Translations under genes and position numbers: made by a program | NCBI GenBank assembly: GCA_029204225.1 | Contig: CM055102.1 | Location: 31,304,607-31,368,606 of the forward strand | Direction: 5' to 3' | DNA: 64,000 bases | Source: Diphasiastrum complanatum | Taxonomy: Eukaryota > Streptophyta > Lycopodiopsida > Lycopodiales > Lycopodiaceae | The notes under the pieces: generated by a model | What the model was told of the DNA's origin: nothing | Database searches by the model: none | The model's input: only the letters and a program-made list of their open reading frames with translations | Shown: in pieces, positions 12,258 to 21,396 of the stretch | How positions within the stretch are numbered: the first letter of the stretch is position 1 | Layout: every line of letters begins with the position of its first letter

Positions 12258-13439
12258 TTAGTCTTCATATATCTTGGATTCATCAAAGATAACATCTCGG
12301 CTTATATGGATTTTGTTTTCGACTGGATCAAGACATCTATAGCCCTTCACGCGATCATCATATCCTAGGAATATGCACTTGATAGCTTTTACATCAAGTT
12401 TACGTCTCTCTTCCTTAGGAATGTGTACAAAGGCCTTCCATCCAAAGATTCGCAAGTGGTTCACCTTTGGCTACTTCTTCGTGAATGGTTCCTCAGGTGT
12501 TATCTTTGGTATGGCAATGGTAGGACTTCTATTTTGAAGATAGACTGCCGTGCTACATGCTTCTGACCAAAAATCTTTTGGTAGTTTCATCTCAGCTAGC
12601 ATAGATCTGGCACTTTCCACAATCGTACGATTTTTGTGCTCAACTACACCATTGAGAGCAGGAGTATGAGCTTGCGTAAATTGTCTTTTAATCCCACATT
12701 GATCACAAAGATCATTGAAGTCATTAGACTTATACTCACCTCCACTATATGATCTTAGGACTTTGATCTTTCTACCTGTCTGATTTTCGACCAAGTTTTT
12801 GAAGTTCTTGAAGTTATCAAATGCATCTGATTTTTTCTTCAAGAAGTAGATCCACGTCTTACGTGACATATCATCAATAAAGGTCATGAAATAGAAGGCT
12901 TTTCCTAAGGACATGGTCCTCATAGGCCCGCATAAATCTGTGTGGATTAAATCCAAGATGTTCTTTGCTCTTGCAACACCCCCTTTATTGAATTTCTCTC
13001 GATGCTGCTTCCCATATACACAAGATTTGCACATCGATTTCAAGTGATCTTCTATGGTAGGCAGTCCTGTTACCATCTCCAATTTTCTCATCAAACTAAG
13101 GCTTCCCAAGTTCAAGTGACCAAGCCTCTTGTGCCACAACTCAGTTTGCGAAGGAACGGACGATACAAGTCCATGTTGCCCCTTGATTGTAGCATTCAAC
13201 CTGTACAATTTTGTATTGGGCTCTCTTATTCCATTCGCAATAACTTTGAACTTTTGGTTCGCATCCTTCACAAAGCAACGATCATGGGCGAATTCTACTT
13301 TCAACTTTTGATCAGTAATGACTCCAACAGAAAGTAGATTTTTCTTCAAACCTGGTACGTAAAGTACCTCCCTGATCATCCTGCTTTTGCCATCAGGCAG
13401 TTGGATTGAAACTGTGCCTATCCCCTTGATCATGCACAC
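12258..13439 (-). pseudogene. copia-2 integrase
   Basis: It begins with the GAG-pre-integrase region (VLYVPGLKKNLLSVG) and the HHCC zinc-binding block (LWHKRLGHLN ... CKSCVYGKQH). The catalytic core follows: HTDLCGPM with the first Asp, then LRSYSGGEYKS where the invariant second Asp is Tyr (codon at 12747-12749), then GVVEHKNRTI with the Glu. The C-terminal block (HIPKEERRKLDVKAIKCIFLGYDD) is in a separate frame at 12464-12258, and a stop follows. Integrase inserts the cDNA into chromosomes. Loss of the second Asp should abolish catalysis, so this copy probably decayed after insertion or was moved in trans. Confidence 0.88.
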
Positions 13440-14455
13440 CTCATAGCAACCGCCATAGCCAAACCCGGACCAAATGTTCCATTATCCAACACCTTCAAAC
13501 TACTGAACCAATTCTTGTTACCTGTCATGTGTCTTGTGGCTCCTGAGTCAATATACCATGCTTGATTATCTTGATTAGATGAAAATGCATATATGAAGAT
13601 GCTAGAGTCTTCAATCTCACCCTCATCGACAAGGTTACCTGTTTGTTTTGGTTTCCCCTTGCCTTGTTCCGCCAGAAATTTGCGACATTCACTCTTCCAA
13701 TGGCCCTTTTTACCACAATGGAAGCAGTTGCCTTTCTTCTTAGTTTTGCTGGAAGATCCCTCATCCTCCTGAGACTTGGCAAATTGCTGCTTAGACTTTT
13801 TCTTGCCCTTGCCCTTGCCTTGTTTTTGGCGTGTCGCAAGTGCCTGATCGTCAGTATTTTGACGTCTAGCTTTCACCATTTCTTGTCATTGCTCTTACTA
13901 CATCAAGATTCCTGTGAGCTTGTCAAAGGTTGGCAATTTTTCTCTTGATGCTATTCCGCTCACAAACATCTGATAGGGTTCTGCAATGCCGCATAATGCA
14001 TTATGCACCAGTTCCACATCACGTATGCGCTCTCCAATAGAATGCAGTTCATCTCTCATTGTCTTGATTCTGGTCATGTACGTCTGAATGTGTTCTCCTT
14101 GTTCCATGCGGGTACTATTCAACTCTGACTTCAGAAACATGATTCTTGACAGATTTGACATCTCGAACTGCTCCTTTAGCACATCCCATGCCTGTCTGGG
14201 TGTAATAGCATCACAAATGTGGGTAATGATGTGGTCCTTCACTGACAAGTTAATGAAGGTCAAAGCTTTCCTCATCTTTTTGTCAAATACTTTGATGTCT
14301 GCTTCATTTGGCGGCCTTCTCTCATCACCTATGATGACTTCCCACACATCTTTCTCCATCAGCATGTTTTTCATTTTGAATTTCCACACTACATAGTTGG
14401 AAATCCCGTCCAATTTGCTACTTTCACTCAAAATGGACTCTCCCATGTTTGCCAT
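13430..14455 (-). pseudogene. copia-2 gag and protease
   Basis: ATG at 14455 starts a copia gag with the SSKLDGISNYVVWKFKMKN block, the DHIITHICDAITPRQAWDVL block and the IQTYMTRIKTMRDEL block, ending in a stop at 13898. A second frame from 13879 gives a basic linker, the CCHC knuckle CFHCGKKGHWKSEC (about 13683-13735) and the protease active site YIDSGATRHM (about 13536-13549), before shifting frame near 13430. The gag builds the particle and binds RNA; the aspartic protease processes the polyprotein. The gag/protease frame break near 13890 and a second one near 13440 prevent a full polyprotein. Confidence 0.88.
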
Positions 14456-15755
14456 TGCAAAACTGCTTGAAACTTCTGCCTTAGGCTAAGAACAGAATGT
14501 CGAGGCCAACAGTGATGTTAGAAGTTGAAAATAATGACCTGCACTTTTTTTCTTACCAGGCCACTCGTCGCTTTTCCACCAATTTGAAAGCCAAATCGGC
14601 GTCGCCTTCCGAAATGCACTCAGTCGTCAACTCCCAACGACGTGCCCAGTGGAATGGTGAAACTACTTCTGACGTACTCCAAACACTTTCTCTGCTGCAA
14701 CGACTCTGTTTTGTTGTATCGTACTTGCAGGTACAGTCCAGGTGCCCTTCGTTTGGAGGTTATAGCCTTTTGTTTGGGTCAAAACGGGCAAAGGACCCAA
14801 AAATAGGGACTTTTCTAGCTTTTGAACTGTTTCTTCACTTTGAAAAAACTTCACTCTTCACTTGTGAAGGGACCCAACTCAGCTTTCAGTATGAAAATTT
14901 TTAATGAAGTTGAAGGCCAGAATGCACTTCAATTCTTCAGGGCCTTGTTCAAAGCTCATCCAATGGCTGAACCAAATCTTGTGGTTCAAATTTCTTTCCC
15001 ATCACAGATTCTAGACCGTCGATTCATTTGACACCTCATCTAAAGGTCCAAAGTACATCTGGGCATCAAACCATACTCCTGCAGTCGTTATGGTCTTCGG
15101 TACACTAAGCTGTTTATCGCGTTGGACGCGCGAACAGCCCGCGACCTCCCTGTCTGCGGCCGTGCCTCCCTTCTCTGAAAATTATCAGATTAAACTCTCC
15201 TGTGGATCATTTTGAGCACGATCTGAGGCCTGGAGCAGGGTCGCCCTACTGAATCCATGACTGTAGAGTGTTCAATCAGGAAATTCCGTGGAGAAACGGT
15301 GATTTTAGCTCAATTTGACAAAGTGGCTTTTTTCACCTTTTTATCGCAAATCTGCTAGGTTAACTGTCTGGAGACAAATCTCTGACATAAATCTCAGAAT
15401 CTCTCCATGGCTGATTGACAGTGTGATTAGCTTCCTTCCTGTTCTTACGACATCCAAAACGGTGCACAAATAGCGAAGAAATCACCAGTTATGTATCAAA
15501 ACTGTAACCCCAAGTCTGGTTTAAATTTTCAGTTGGCTTCGAAATTGTCAATTTCTCACCAAATTTTTCCCTGTCTGTTGCTATGCACAGGCTAATAATC
15601 CCTCTGCTGAGCTTAGCAAGCCTCTATAAATTAGAAACTGTGCACCAGTGCTTCTCTTTCCGTCTTCAACCCGCCGTAAAACCCCGAACTCTCAGAAGAC
15701 AGTTCTCCCAAAGCTCTCTTCAACGACGACACTGTACTGTGTACACTCCCTGTAC
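14456..15755 (-). other. copia-2 long 5' leader
   Basis: About 1.3 kb separates primer site and gag ATG, long for a copia element. It has no convincing coding content. Open frames at 14497-14904 and 14822-15031 are on the opposite strand and show no family signature. Confidence 0.6.
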
Positions 15756-15768
15756 GGCTTTGATACCA
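15756..15768 (-). other. copia-2 primer-binding site
   Basis: On the minus strand TGGTATCAAAGCC follows the 5' LTR end CTAAGT. It differs by one base from the usual initiator tRNA-Met site TGGTATCAGAGCC. Confidence 0.85.
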
Positions 15769-16043
15769 ACTTAGAATTTGCTTTGCACAGGGACACAGAT
15801 CATGTTACACAGTAACACAGACATAAAACATTCTCCTCAGCAAGCTCACATAGCAACTGTATTTCTCAAAATGAAATTACACTGTACATATAGTTGTTCA
15901 CTCAGGAAACCCATGCATGACCCAGGTTGCCGTTGGCGGGACGCGTGTCCCGTCGACTTGCCTCGTGGCAAGGCCAACTGATCCTTATCCACTGATAGGA
16001 CCCACAGTACAGTAACACAGTGATTCTAACTTGAGTTTTAACT
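15769..16043 (-). repeat. copia-2 5' LTR
   Basis: A 275-bp LTR nearly identical to 9980-10251, with a few substitutions and a 3-nt insertion (AGGACC against ACC). It is bounded by the primer site inside and AAAAG outside. Confidence 0.92.
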
Positions 16044-16517
16044 AAAAGGAGAGGTATTTGCATTGTAAATGACACTTTTGATATTAAGCTATCTTGCTCT
16101 CTATTTTGGAGAATTATCATTCTATTTCATTTGTGTTCTCCTTGGAAAGGTGCATAGCTTGAGGGAAGGTGCTCGGGCCTCCTCTTGCCTCCTTTTCATC
16201 GGTTTTATTGTGGCATGTTCATTATTGCTTATTTGTTTAGTATTAGCTGCAATATCATTTTCTTACCCTTCGGGTATTAATCTAGGATTAGTCTAGTCAC
16301 CTTACTGGTTGGGTAAGCCTTAGCAAGGATTTTCATTGTTGTTAGTAATTAGTTTATTTCCGTTTTGGGCACTAGTTGGGTAAGCCTTAGTGCTCTCATT
16401 CCTTCATATTTCTGTTGAAGCTTTTATAGAAACTTAGAAAGTGGACGAATCTCTACATCCCTATACTACACCCATAAGTAGATCTAGCCACCACACTCAC
16501 TAGAAATACTTCCAACA
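16044..16517 (+). repeat. gypsy-A 3' LTR, right part
   Basis: After the duplicated AAAAG (16044-16048) the sequence continues the LTR interrupted at 9979 and ends ACTTCCAACA, the same end as the 5' LTR at 6475. A 75-codon open frame at 16069-16296 mirrors the one in the 5' LTR; its conservation is due to LTR duplication. Confidence 0.9.
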
Positions 16518-16755
16518 GCAGACTACCAAAAGTTACGTAGTCGGCTACCATTCACTGGAGTATCAAAACATTTTCCATCCAGATGTTAAAAAATAACTGC
16601 TCCATAGTTCAGTATTTCTTTGACTCTATACGGTCCTTCACCGGTAAACTTCAATTTCCCCTCGATTAGCTTAGTTTTATACATAAGCACTAGATCTCCT
16701 TCTTTCAGATCTTTTTTTGTGTAACCGTCGATCACAAGAGAGCAATCTGCGATTC
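16518..16755 (-). pseudogene. gypsy-B integrase C-terminal fragment
   Basis: The minus-strand translation includes VIDGYTKKDLKEGDLVLMYK followed by KFTGEGPYRVKEIL, the C-terminal GPY/F-type module of a Ty3/gypsy integrase. A stop interrupts it near 16590. The same module appears on the plus strand at 25330-25465, showing two related gypsy copies nearby. It lacks the catalytic core. It abuts the end of gypsy-A at 16517, so gypsy-A may have inserted here or truncated it. Confidence 0.7.
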
Positions 16756-16769
16756 TATCTACTAAATTA

Positions 16770-17609
16770 CTCTAAGAAATTAGGGAACAATATGGCATCA
16801 AGATTAATCTACAAATCAAGCATCAAGAAACAAGAAAAGTAACTACCTAACAACATACTAGCATCCCAAGAATCAAGAAATACCCATCTCTTGATTTTTG
16901 GAATACCCAAGTAAAATCAAGGACATGATTGTTAGTGAATATGCAAAAATTGAACCACAATCTTAGAATATTTAGTTTATCTGAATGCTGAAAATTACAT
17001 TAACAAGAAGCAAGAAAACTAATCCACATCTGCATTCCACATTGCAAAGAAAGAAAGCATGAAATCTACTTCCACAACCACCACAAAAGAAATCAAAGCA
17101 TGTTCATAAGAATTTCACTCAAGACAATAGCCATGAACAAGGAGCTTCCAAATTGCCAATAACTCGTGGAGGATCTTCTTGATTCATGCAAGAGAAATGA
17201 TAATACAATAAAAGCTCCCTCACAAGAGAGGGGGGCCCTTAAATAAGCAAGAGGGCTACCCATGTGGAGCCTAAGTGGCAATTCCACGAGTTTAGAAATT
17301 ACAAGTAGAAATAGCTCTTCCACTAGAGGTCACCATCAAAATGTGGCTTACTCTACTTTTATTTAAGAGAGGTCTACATTTATTTACATTGCCTAGGATT
17401 GTTACTAGCTCCTACATGGCCGTTCCTTCTCTGGGATTCACCATGTAGGCTCACATAGAAATAACTTGTAATCATAGCTAGTAATCCTCGGCTCTCGTGC
17501 TCGGCTCTCAGCTTTTTCCTGCTCTTCTCCTTCTGAGACCTCCTCAGTCTTGGGTCAGCTTGTTTCAGCTTGGCTCGGCATCTGGGGGATTCTCTGAAAT
17601 CTGCTAACA
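16770..17609 (-). repeat. Probable 3' LTR of the domain-X element on the minus strand
   Basis: On the minus strand, TGTTAGCAGATTTCAG begins right after a purine-rich tract and resembles the TGTTAGCA start of the gypsy-A LTR. It continues for some 800 nt without genes, with a TATTTAAG box at about 17242-17249. The inner start is good; the far end (about 16770) is approximate because I see no CA terminus or second LTR copy. An open frame at 17380-17610 lies inside and is not a gene. Confidence 0.5.
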
Positions 17610-17622
17610 TTATCCACCCCTA
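17610..17622 (-). other. Polypurine tract of the domain-X element
   Basis: On the minus strand TAGGGGTGGATAA precedes TGTTAGCAG, parallel to AAGGAGGGGATAA before TGTTAGCAA in gypsy-A. Confidence 0.6.
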
Positions 17623-17816
17623 TTCTGTTGCAGGATCCACTGCAACATATGTCAGATGATGTCGTTCTGCTTGGCACTTGGAAAAGCGTGGATCTTCTTT
17701 TACTTCCGTAAAACCAGGTGCTTATTGGCCGCGAAAATCATTCCACAAAATTGGAGATCTCTCAATGGCCTCTACATCTCAGCCTGCTTGAGAACCTCCT
17801 GTGAGTCCTGCTCGCC

Positions 17817-18999
17817 TCATTGTCTTGCCGTCTGTTTCCACTCGCCCATTTTTCTCCCTAGGGCTTCGAATACTTGGAAGCGGAGCTTACTTCCGTATTT
17901 TAGTGGCCCCAAGTATTCACGTATCTTCTCAATGAAGCCCATTTCTTGTCAGTCCTCTATCATAGTGACATATCGGGACAACATGAAGGCCACCTTGTAG
18001 TAAAGTTGGGCCATCATTTCATGGTCTTCTTCAGATTGGAGGGCCACATTGGGATTGATCCTTATTGGATCCAAGTCACGATCCCAAAAACATTCTTGGT
18101 TTATCAGGAAGGCCATTGACCTACAATATTCAGCGCTTTGCCATACACATAGATCGGCGTTAGATTTATATTTATGTCCAAAATCCAGCAATTGTAATAT
18201 CAGATCGTCCGTTGATGTGCTATCTGAGATTCCTAGAATTATTGGCCAGTTTATCAGTTGAACTCGTGGTCACTCTGTGGGCCAGGGATTTTTTTTGTTT
18301 GAGCGGCATATAGAATGGGTCAATTCTCTTCCATGCTGGTGCCCTCATATATTCTTGTAATTGTCTGTTATCCCCTAGGATCTTATTACGCCATTCGGAC
18401 TGTGGTTGCAGTGCAGCTATGATCTCAGCCCTGGTAGAGTACTGGCTTTGATCAATCTCTTCTTGGCCACCCCTCCTGTTGCGTGGGTATTTCCTTTCAA
18501 ACCTTTCGGATTCTTTGGTATCTGCCATATTACCCCTTGGCCTGGTGGGTGAGGCTGCCCTACGTTGTTGTGGTGGCCTTGCCAAGTAGTCATCCAGGGC
18601 CTTAGTGCCCGTATCATTTTCTTTGGCCTGCTCGCTTGTGGATGGCTCAACTGTGCTCGTATCTGGCCTGGGCGAGAATCTTCTGGTGTCTGGCGGATCT
18701 ACCAGGAAGTCATCATATCCACCAATGTCAGTGTTAGTTTCTAGAGGGTCAAGGATGGAGTGATTAGGAGAGAGAGGCACATGAATAATGGATTTAGGAG
18801 GAGGTGGGTGTAACAAATTGTACACCACACCGTTGGAACTGAGCTGTTGTAGGAACTCATCCCGTCAGGCTTTGTACGTATCAGCTGGACCTTTAGATGG
18901 GCCCAATAATTTGTTAGGAGGTGGTGGAGAGGGGGAGGATGAAGAAACATGGTAAGTAGGAACAAATGTTTTAGAAAAACTACGAGTATTAACAGCCAT
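17817..18999 (-). pseudogene. Domain-X gene, copy 2, with Pro/Ser-rich N-terminus
   Basis: ATG at 18999 opens MAVNTRSFSKTFVPTYHV, then a Ser/Pro-rich segment, an in-frame TGA at about 18867, and a charged region with LDDYLARPPQQRR, ending at TAA near 18220. In another frame (18191-17817) domain X follows with FWDRDLDPI, EDHEMMAQLYYKVAF and FIEKIREYLGP. A TGA at 17949-17951 stands where copy 1 has Trp. The EYMRAPAWKRIDP block upstream matches RYLKAPSYMRTNP in gypsy-A. I do not recognise the family. Position next to the polypurine tract suggests the last, or only, gene of a non-autonomous element. The start overlaps the RNase H tail of gypsy-B (ARW codons), implying a fusion. Confidence 0.55.
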
Positions 19000-20146
19000 C
19001 GAGCTATATGTCCAGTTTTACAAGATTTATTAACAATATATAGTAGGGCTTGATGGTCTGTGTAGAAGGCAAGGTCTGGCCTAATAAATTATATCTTAGT
19101 TGTTGTATAGCATAGACCATGGCCAATGCTTCTCTCTCTGTTGTTGTATAGTTTACTTCAGCAGGCACTAGTTGCATGCTCAAGAAATGGATTGGAAAAT
19201 CCTTTTCGTATTCGTCCGGTTGTGCAAGGAGGCCTCCTATGGCATACTTACTTGCGTCGGTATGCACATGGAATTCCTTCGTGTAGTCTGGGGAACGAAG
19301 TATGAGGGCTGTTGTAAGCGTTGTTTTTAATTCCTCAAAAGCTTTGATGCACTCATCGGTCCATCTAGGGTCTACCACAACTAAATAAACGAGTCGTGCC
19401 TTGCCGGCATAATCGATTATGAAGATGCGATAATAATTAGTGTGACCTAGGAACACGTAAACTTCCTTCACTATTGCAACTAAGGGAATTTCAACTATGA
19501 CTTTGATCCTTGAAGGGTCGATAGAAATACCATCCTTCGAAATGATATGTCCGAGTACTACCCCATGGATGACCCAGATTTGACACTTATCAGGGTTGAG
19601 TGAAATTTCAAACCTACGAAAGCAAATGAAGATTTTTTCTAATGCTTCAAGGTGCTTGTCAGCTGAAGAATGTACACCCAAATCATCGAGATAAATCTCG
19701 ACGATCTGGTGTAACAAGTCTTGAAATGTCATTTGCATAACGCGTTGAAATGTCAAAGGGATGTTACATAAGCCAAAAGACATGACGTTATAAGCGTAAA
19801 CCCCATTTTCTATTGCAAAGGCTGTCTTGTGTCTATCTGCAGGGGCTATTTGGATTAGGAAATAGCCACTGAAATCATCTAGGAAGTTGAAAGCTTCATC
19901 TCCTGCCATTTCCTCAAGGATTTGTGTAGTCAAGGGTGAGGAAAAATGGTCTTTTTTTCGTAACCGCATTAAGATTCTTTTGATCGACGCAGATACAAAG
20001 CTTGCCATTTTTCTTGGGTACGATCACAATGGGTGATATCCAATCAATATGTTGGACTTCATAGATGGATCCAGCTTCCAGATCCGAATGCAACGCAGCC
20101 CTAACACCCAATCATGCGGTCATTATGTGGTTTCTTGCGGGGATAC
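19000..20146 (-). pseudogene. gypsy-B reverse transcriptase and RNase H
   Basis: The frame from 20111 starts in RT with IYEVQHIDWISPIVIVPKKN. A frameshift in a T-rich run near 19950 leads to DDFSGYFLIQIAPADRHKTA, then VMSFGLCNIPLTFQRVM, the catalytic block with YLDD (19682-19693) and LGHTNYYRIF. RNase H follows with HVHTDASKYAIGGLLAQ and EVNYTTTEREALAMVYA. The last recognisable block, YTDHQALLYI then GHIARW, is in a third frame and ends at the domain-X start. RT N-terminus and all upstream genes are cut off by the copia-3 LTR at 20147. This is a Ty3/gypsy pol relic of the same broad type as the fragment at 24480-25470. Confidence 0.85.
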
Positions 20147-20797
20147 TGTGAAAGATTCAACTAGTTTCATCACATTTTGCAATATTTTCATATTTGGCAT
20201 ATTGAGGCCAAAACTTGTTTTAGACTTCGAGGTTGACTTTTCAAAGTTCATTAGTCTAAATTTCATTTGAATAAACACTTTTTTGAAAGTGTGGGAAAGA
20301 TAGAATGCGAGTTTGAGTAGATTCAATTTGAATAAGTTGGGTACATTGAATGTAGACCCAAAATTGGTAGGGTTAGCATTTTGGTGGGAAAGCCAAGTGG
20401 CCAAATAGGGTTTGGACCTGCTATAAAAGGATGTAACTCGTGGAGAGAGTCATCTTCTCTCTTCTCTATCTCATTTCATGCTTATACATGGTTCTCTTGG
20501 GTTCTACTATCCATTGGTGCACTATCTTGGTGATTGCTTGCAATTATATGTGTAGAATGATCTATATTTGTTATTTTTGGATCCACACGTGTGAAATACA
20601 GTAGCTTGCTGGTTTTGTACGGACATCAACAGTAGATAATCATCTCATTCAAGTTTGATCAAGTTCTATTAGTGTTTGCATCTCAAATTGTGTGTAGATG
20701 CTGATTTTTCTACATTGGTGAAATTGATAGTGTATTTCTCTTTCTAACCAAAGATCATTCGAATAGATTGGATCTTAAGGATCTGAAATCTTTCACA
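20147..20797 (+). repeat. copia-3 5' LTR
   Basis: Starts TGTGAAAGATT and ends AATCTTTCACA, exact inverted repeats with canonical TG...CA ends. A TATA box TATAAAA is at 20422-20428, followed by a CT-rich stretch. The primer site follows immediately. Confidence 0.88.
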
Positions 20798-20808
20798 TGG
20801 TATCAGAG
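20798..20808 (+). other. copia-3 primer-binding site
   Basis: TGGTATCAGAG, complementary to initiator tRNA-Met, directly abuts the LTR end CACA. The 590-nt leader that follows (20809-21396) has no gene. Confidence 0.9.
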
Positions 20809-21396
20809 TTGTGTTTCAGGTTATGAAGGAGGAAATCAGATCTATCAATGATTTGGTGAAGATATCAAGTCTAGAGCATGCTAGAGAGGATTCTACACCA
20901 AAATCGGATTTTTTGCTTTTGTAGATTGGATCTTTTGTAGATCAAAACACTAAATAGGTCAATATACTTGTTCAATTCCATTTTTTGAATTCACATGCTG
21001 GATTTGGCCGATTTTTGGATCATTGGTTCAGCCTAAGTGGTGGCTTATAGATTGCATATCAAATTTTCAGCATTTGCATGTAGATTTGGAATAGTCAATT
21101 TTTTGTGATTATGTCAAAACCCTAATTTTGATTGGATCTCTAGATACTGAGGTTGCTGGACTTCATTTGAGTGTGTTTCAATCTTAGGAAGTGGCAAAAG
21201 TCATTAGATTGAGGATAGATCATAGGTTGATCAAGATTCCATGATTCTATGTGTTGATTTGCTTGGATAAGTGCTAGAAGAGAATTTGTGAGATAGTTTC
21301 AAATCTTGGTGATTTCTTTTGAAAGCATTTGTTGATGTTCAAAGGAGTGCTTTGTGCATTGAAACAGGTTGAAAGAGAAGATCAGGTCATTGCTAC

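Larger units (their letters stand above)
9980..16043 (-). mobile_element. copia-2: complete but inactive Ty1/copia element
   Basis: A 6064-bp element lies between the direct duplications AAAAG (9975-9979 and 16044-16048). Deleting it and one AAAAG rebuilds the gypsy-A LTR exactly as in the intact copy at 5990-6020. It has LTRs of 272 bp and 275 bp, a primer site TGGTATCAAAGCC, a polypurine tract AAGGGAGAG, and the order gag, protease, integrase, RT, RNase H read leftwards, which is diagnostic of copia. Unusually, the LTR ends read AGTTA...CTAAGT rather than TG...CA. Several frameshifts and stops and one lost catalytic Asp in integrase make it defective. Confidence 0.92.
5768..16517 (+). mobile_element. 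gypsy-A: LTR element without RT or integrase, 3' LTR split by copia-2
   Basis: A 5' LTR (5768-6475, missing about 100 nt at its start), a tRNA-Asp primer site (6477-6490), a 3.2-kb interior, a polypurine tract (9640-9652) and a 3' LTR starting TGTTAGCA at 9653 define a plus-strand element. The 3' LTR stops at 9979 and resumes at 16044 because copia-2 inserted there. It ends CCAACA at 16517. The interior holds two CCHC knuckles, a retroviral-type aspartic protease and an unrecognised domain X. No reverse transcriptase, RNase H or integrase is visible. A gag-like gene lies inverted between primer site and protease. I infer a non-autonomous Ty3/gypsy-related element that needed enzymes in trans. 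The tRNA-Asp primer is typical of Athila/Tat-type plant gypsies (family knowledge). Confidence 0.75.

Noticed and set aside
14497-15031. Plus-strand ORFs of 135 and 69 codons
   Set aside because: Antisense to the copia-2 leader, no recognisable domain.
17380-17610. 76-codon basic minus-strand ORF
   Set aside because: Begins exactly at the LTR start of the domain-X element and lies in LTR sequence without family signature.
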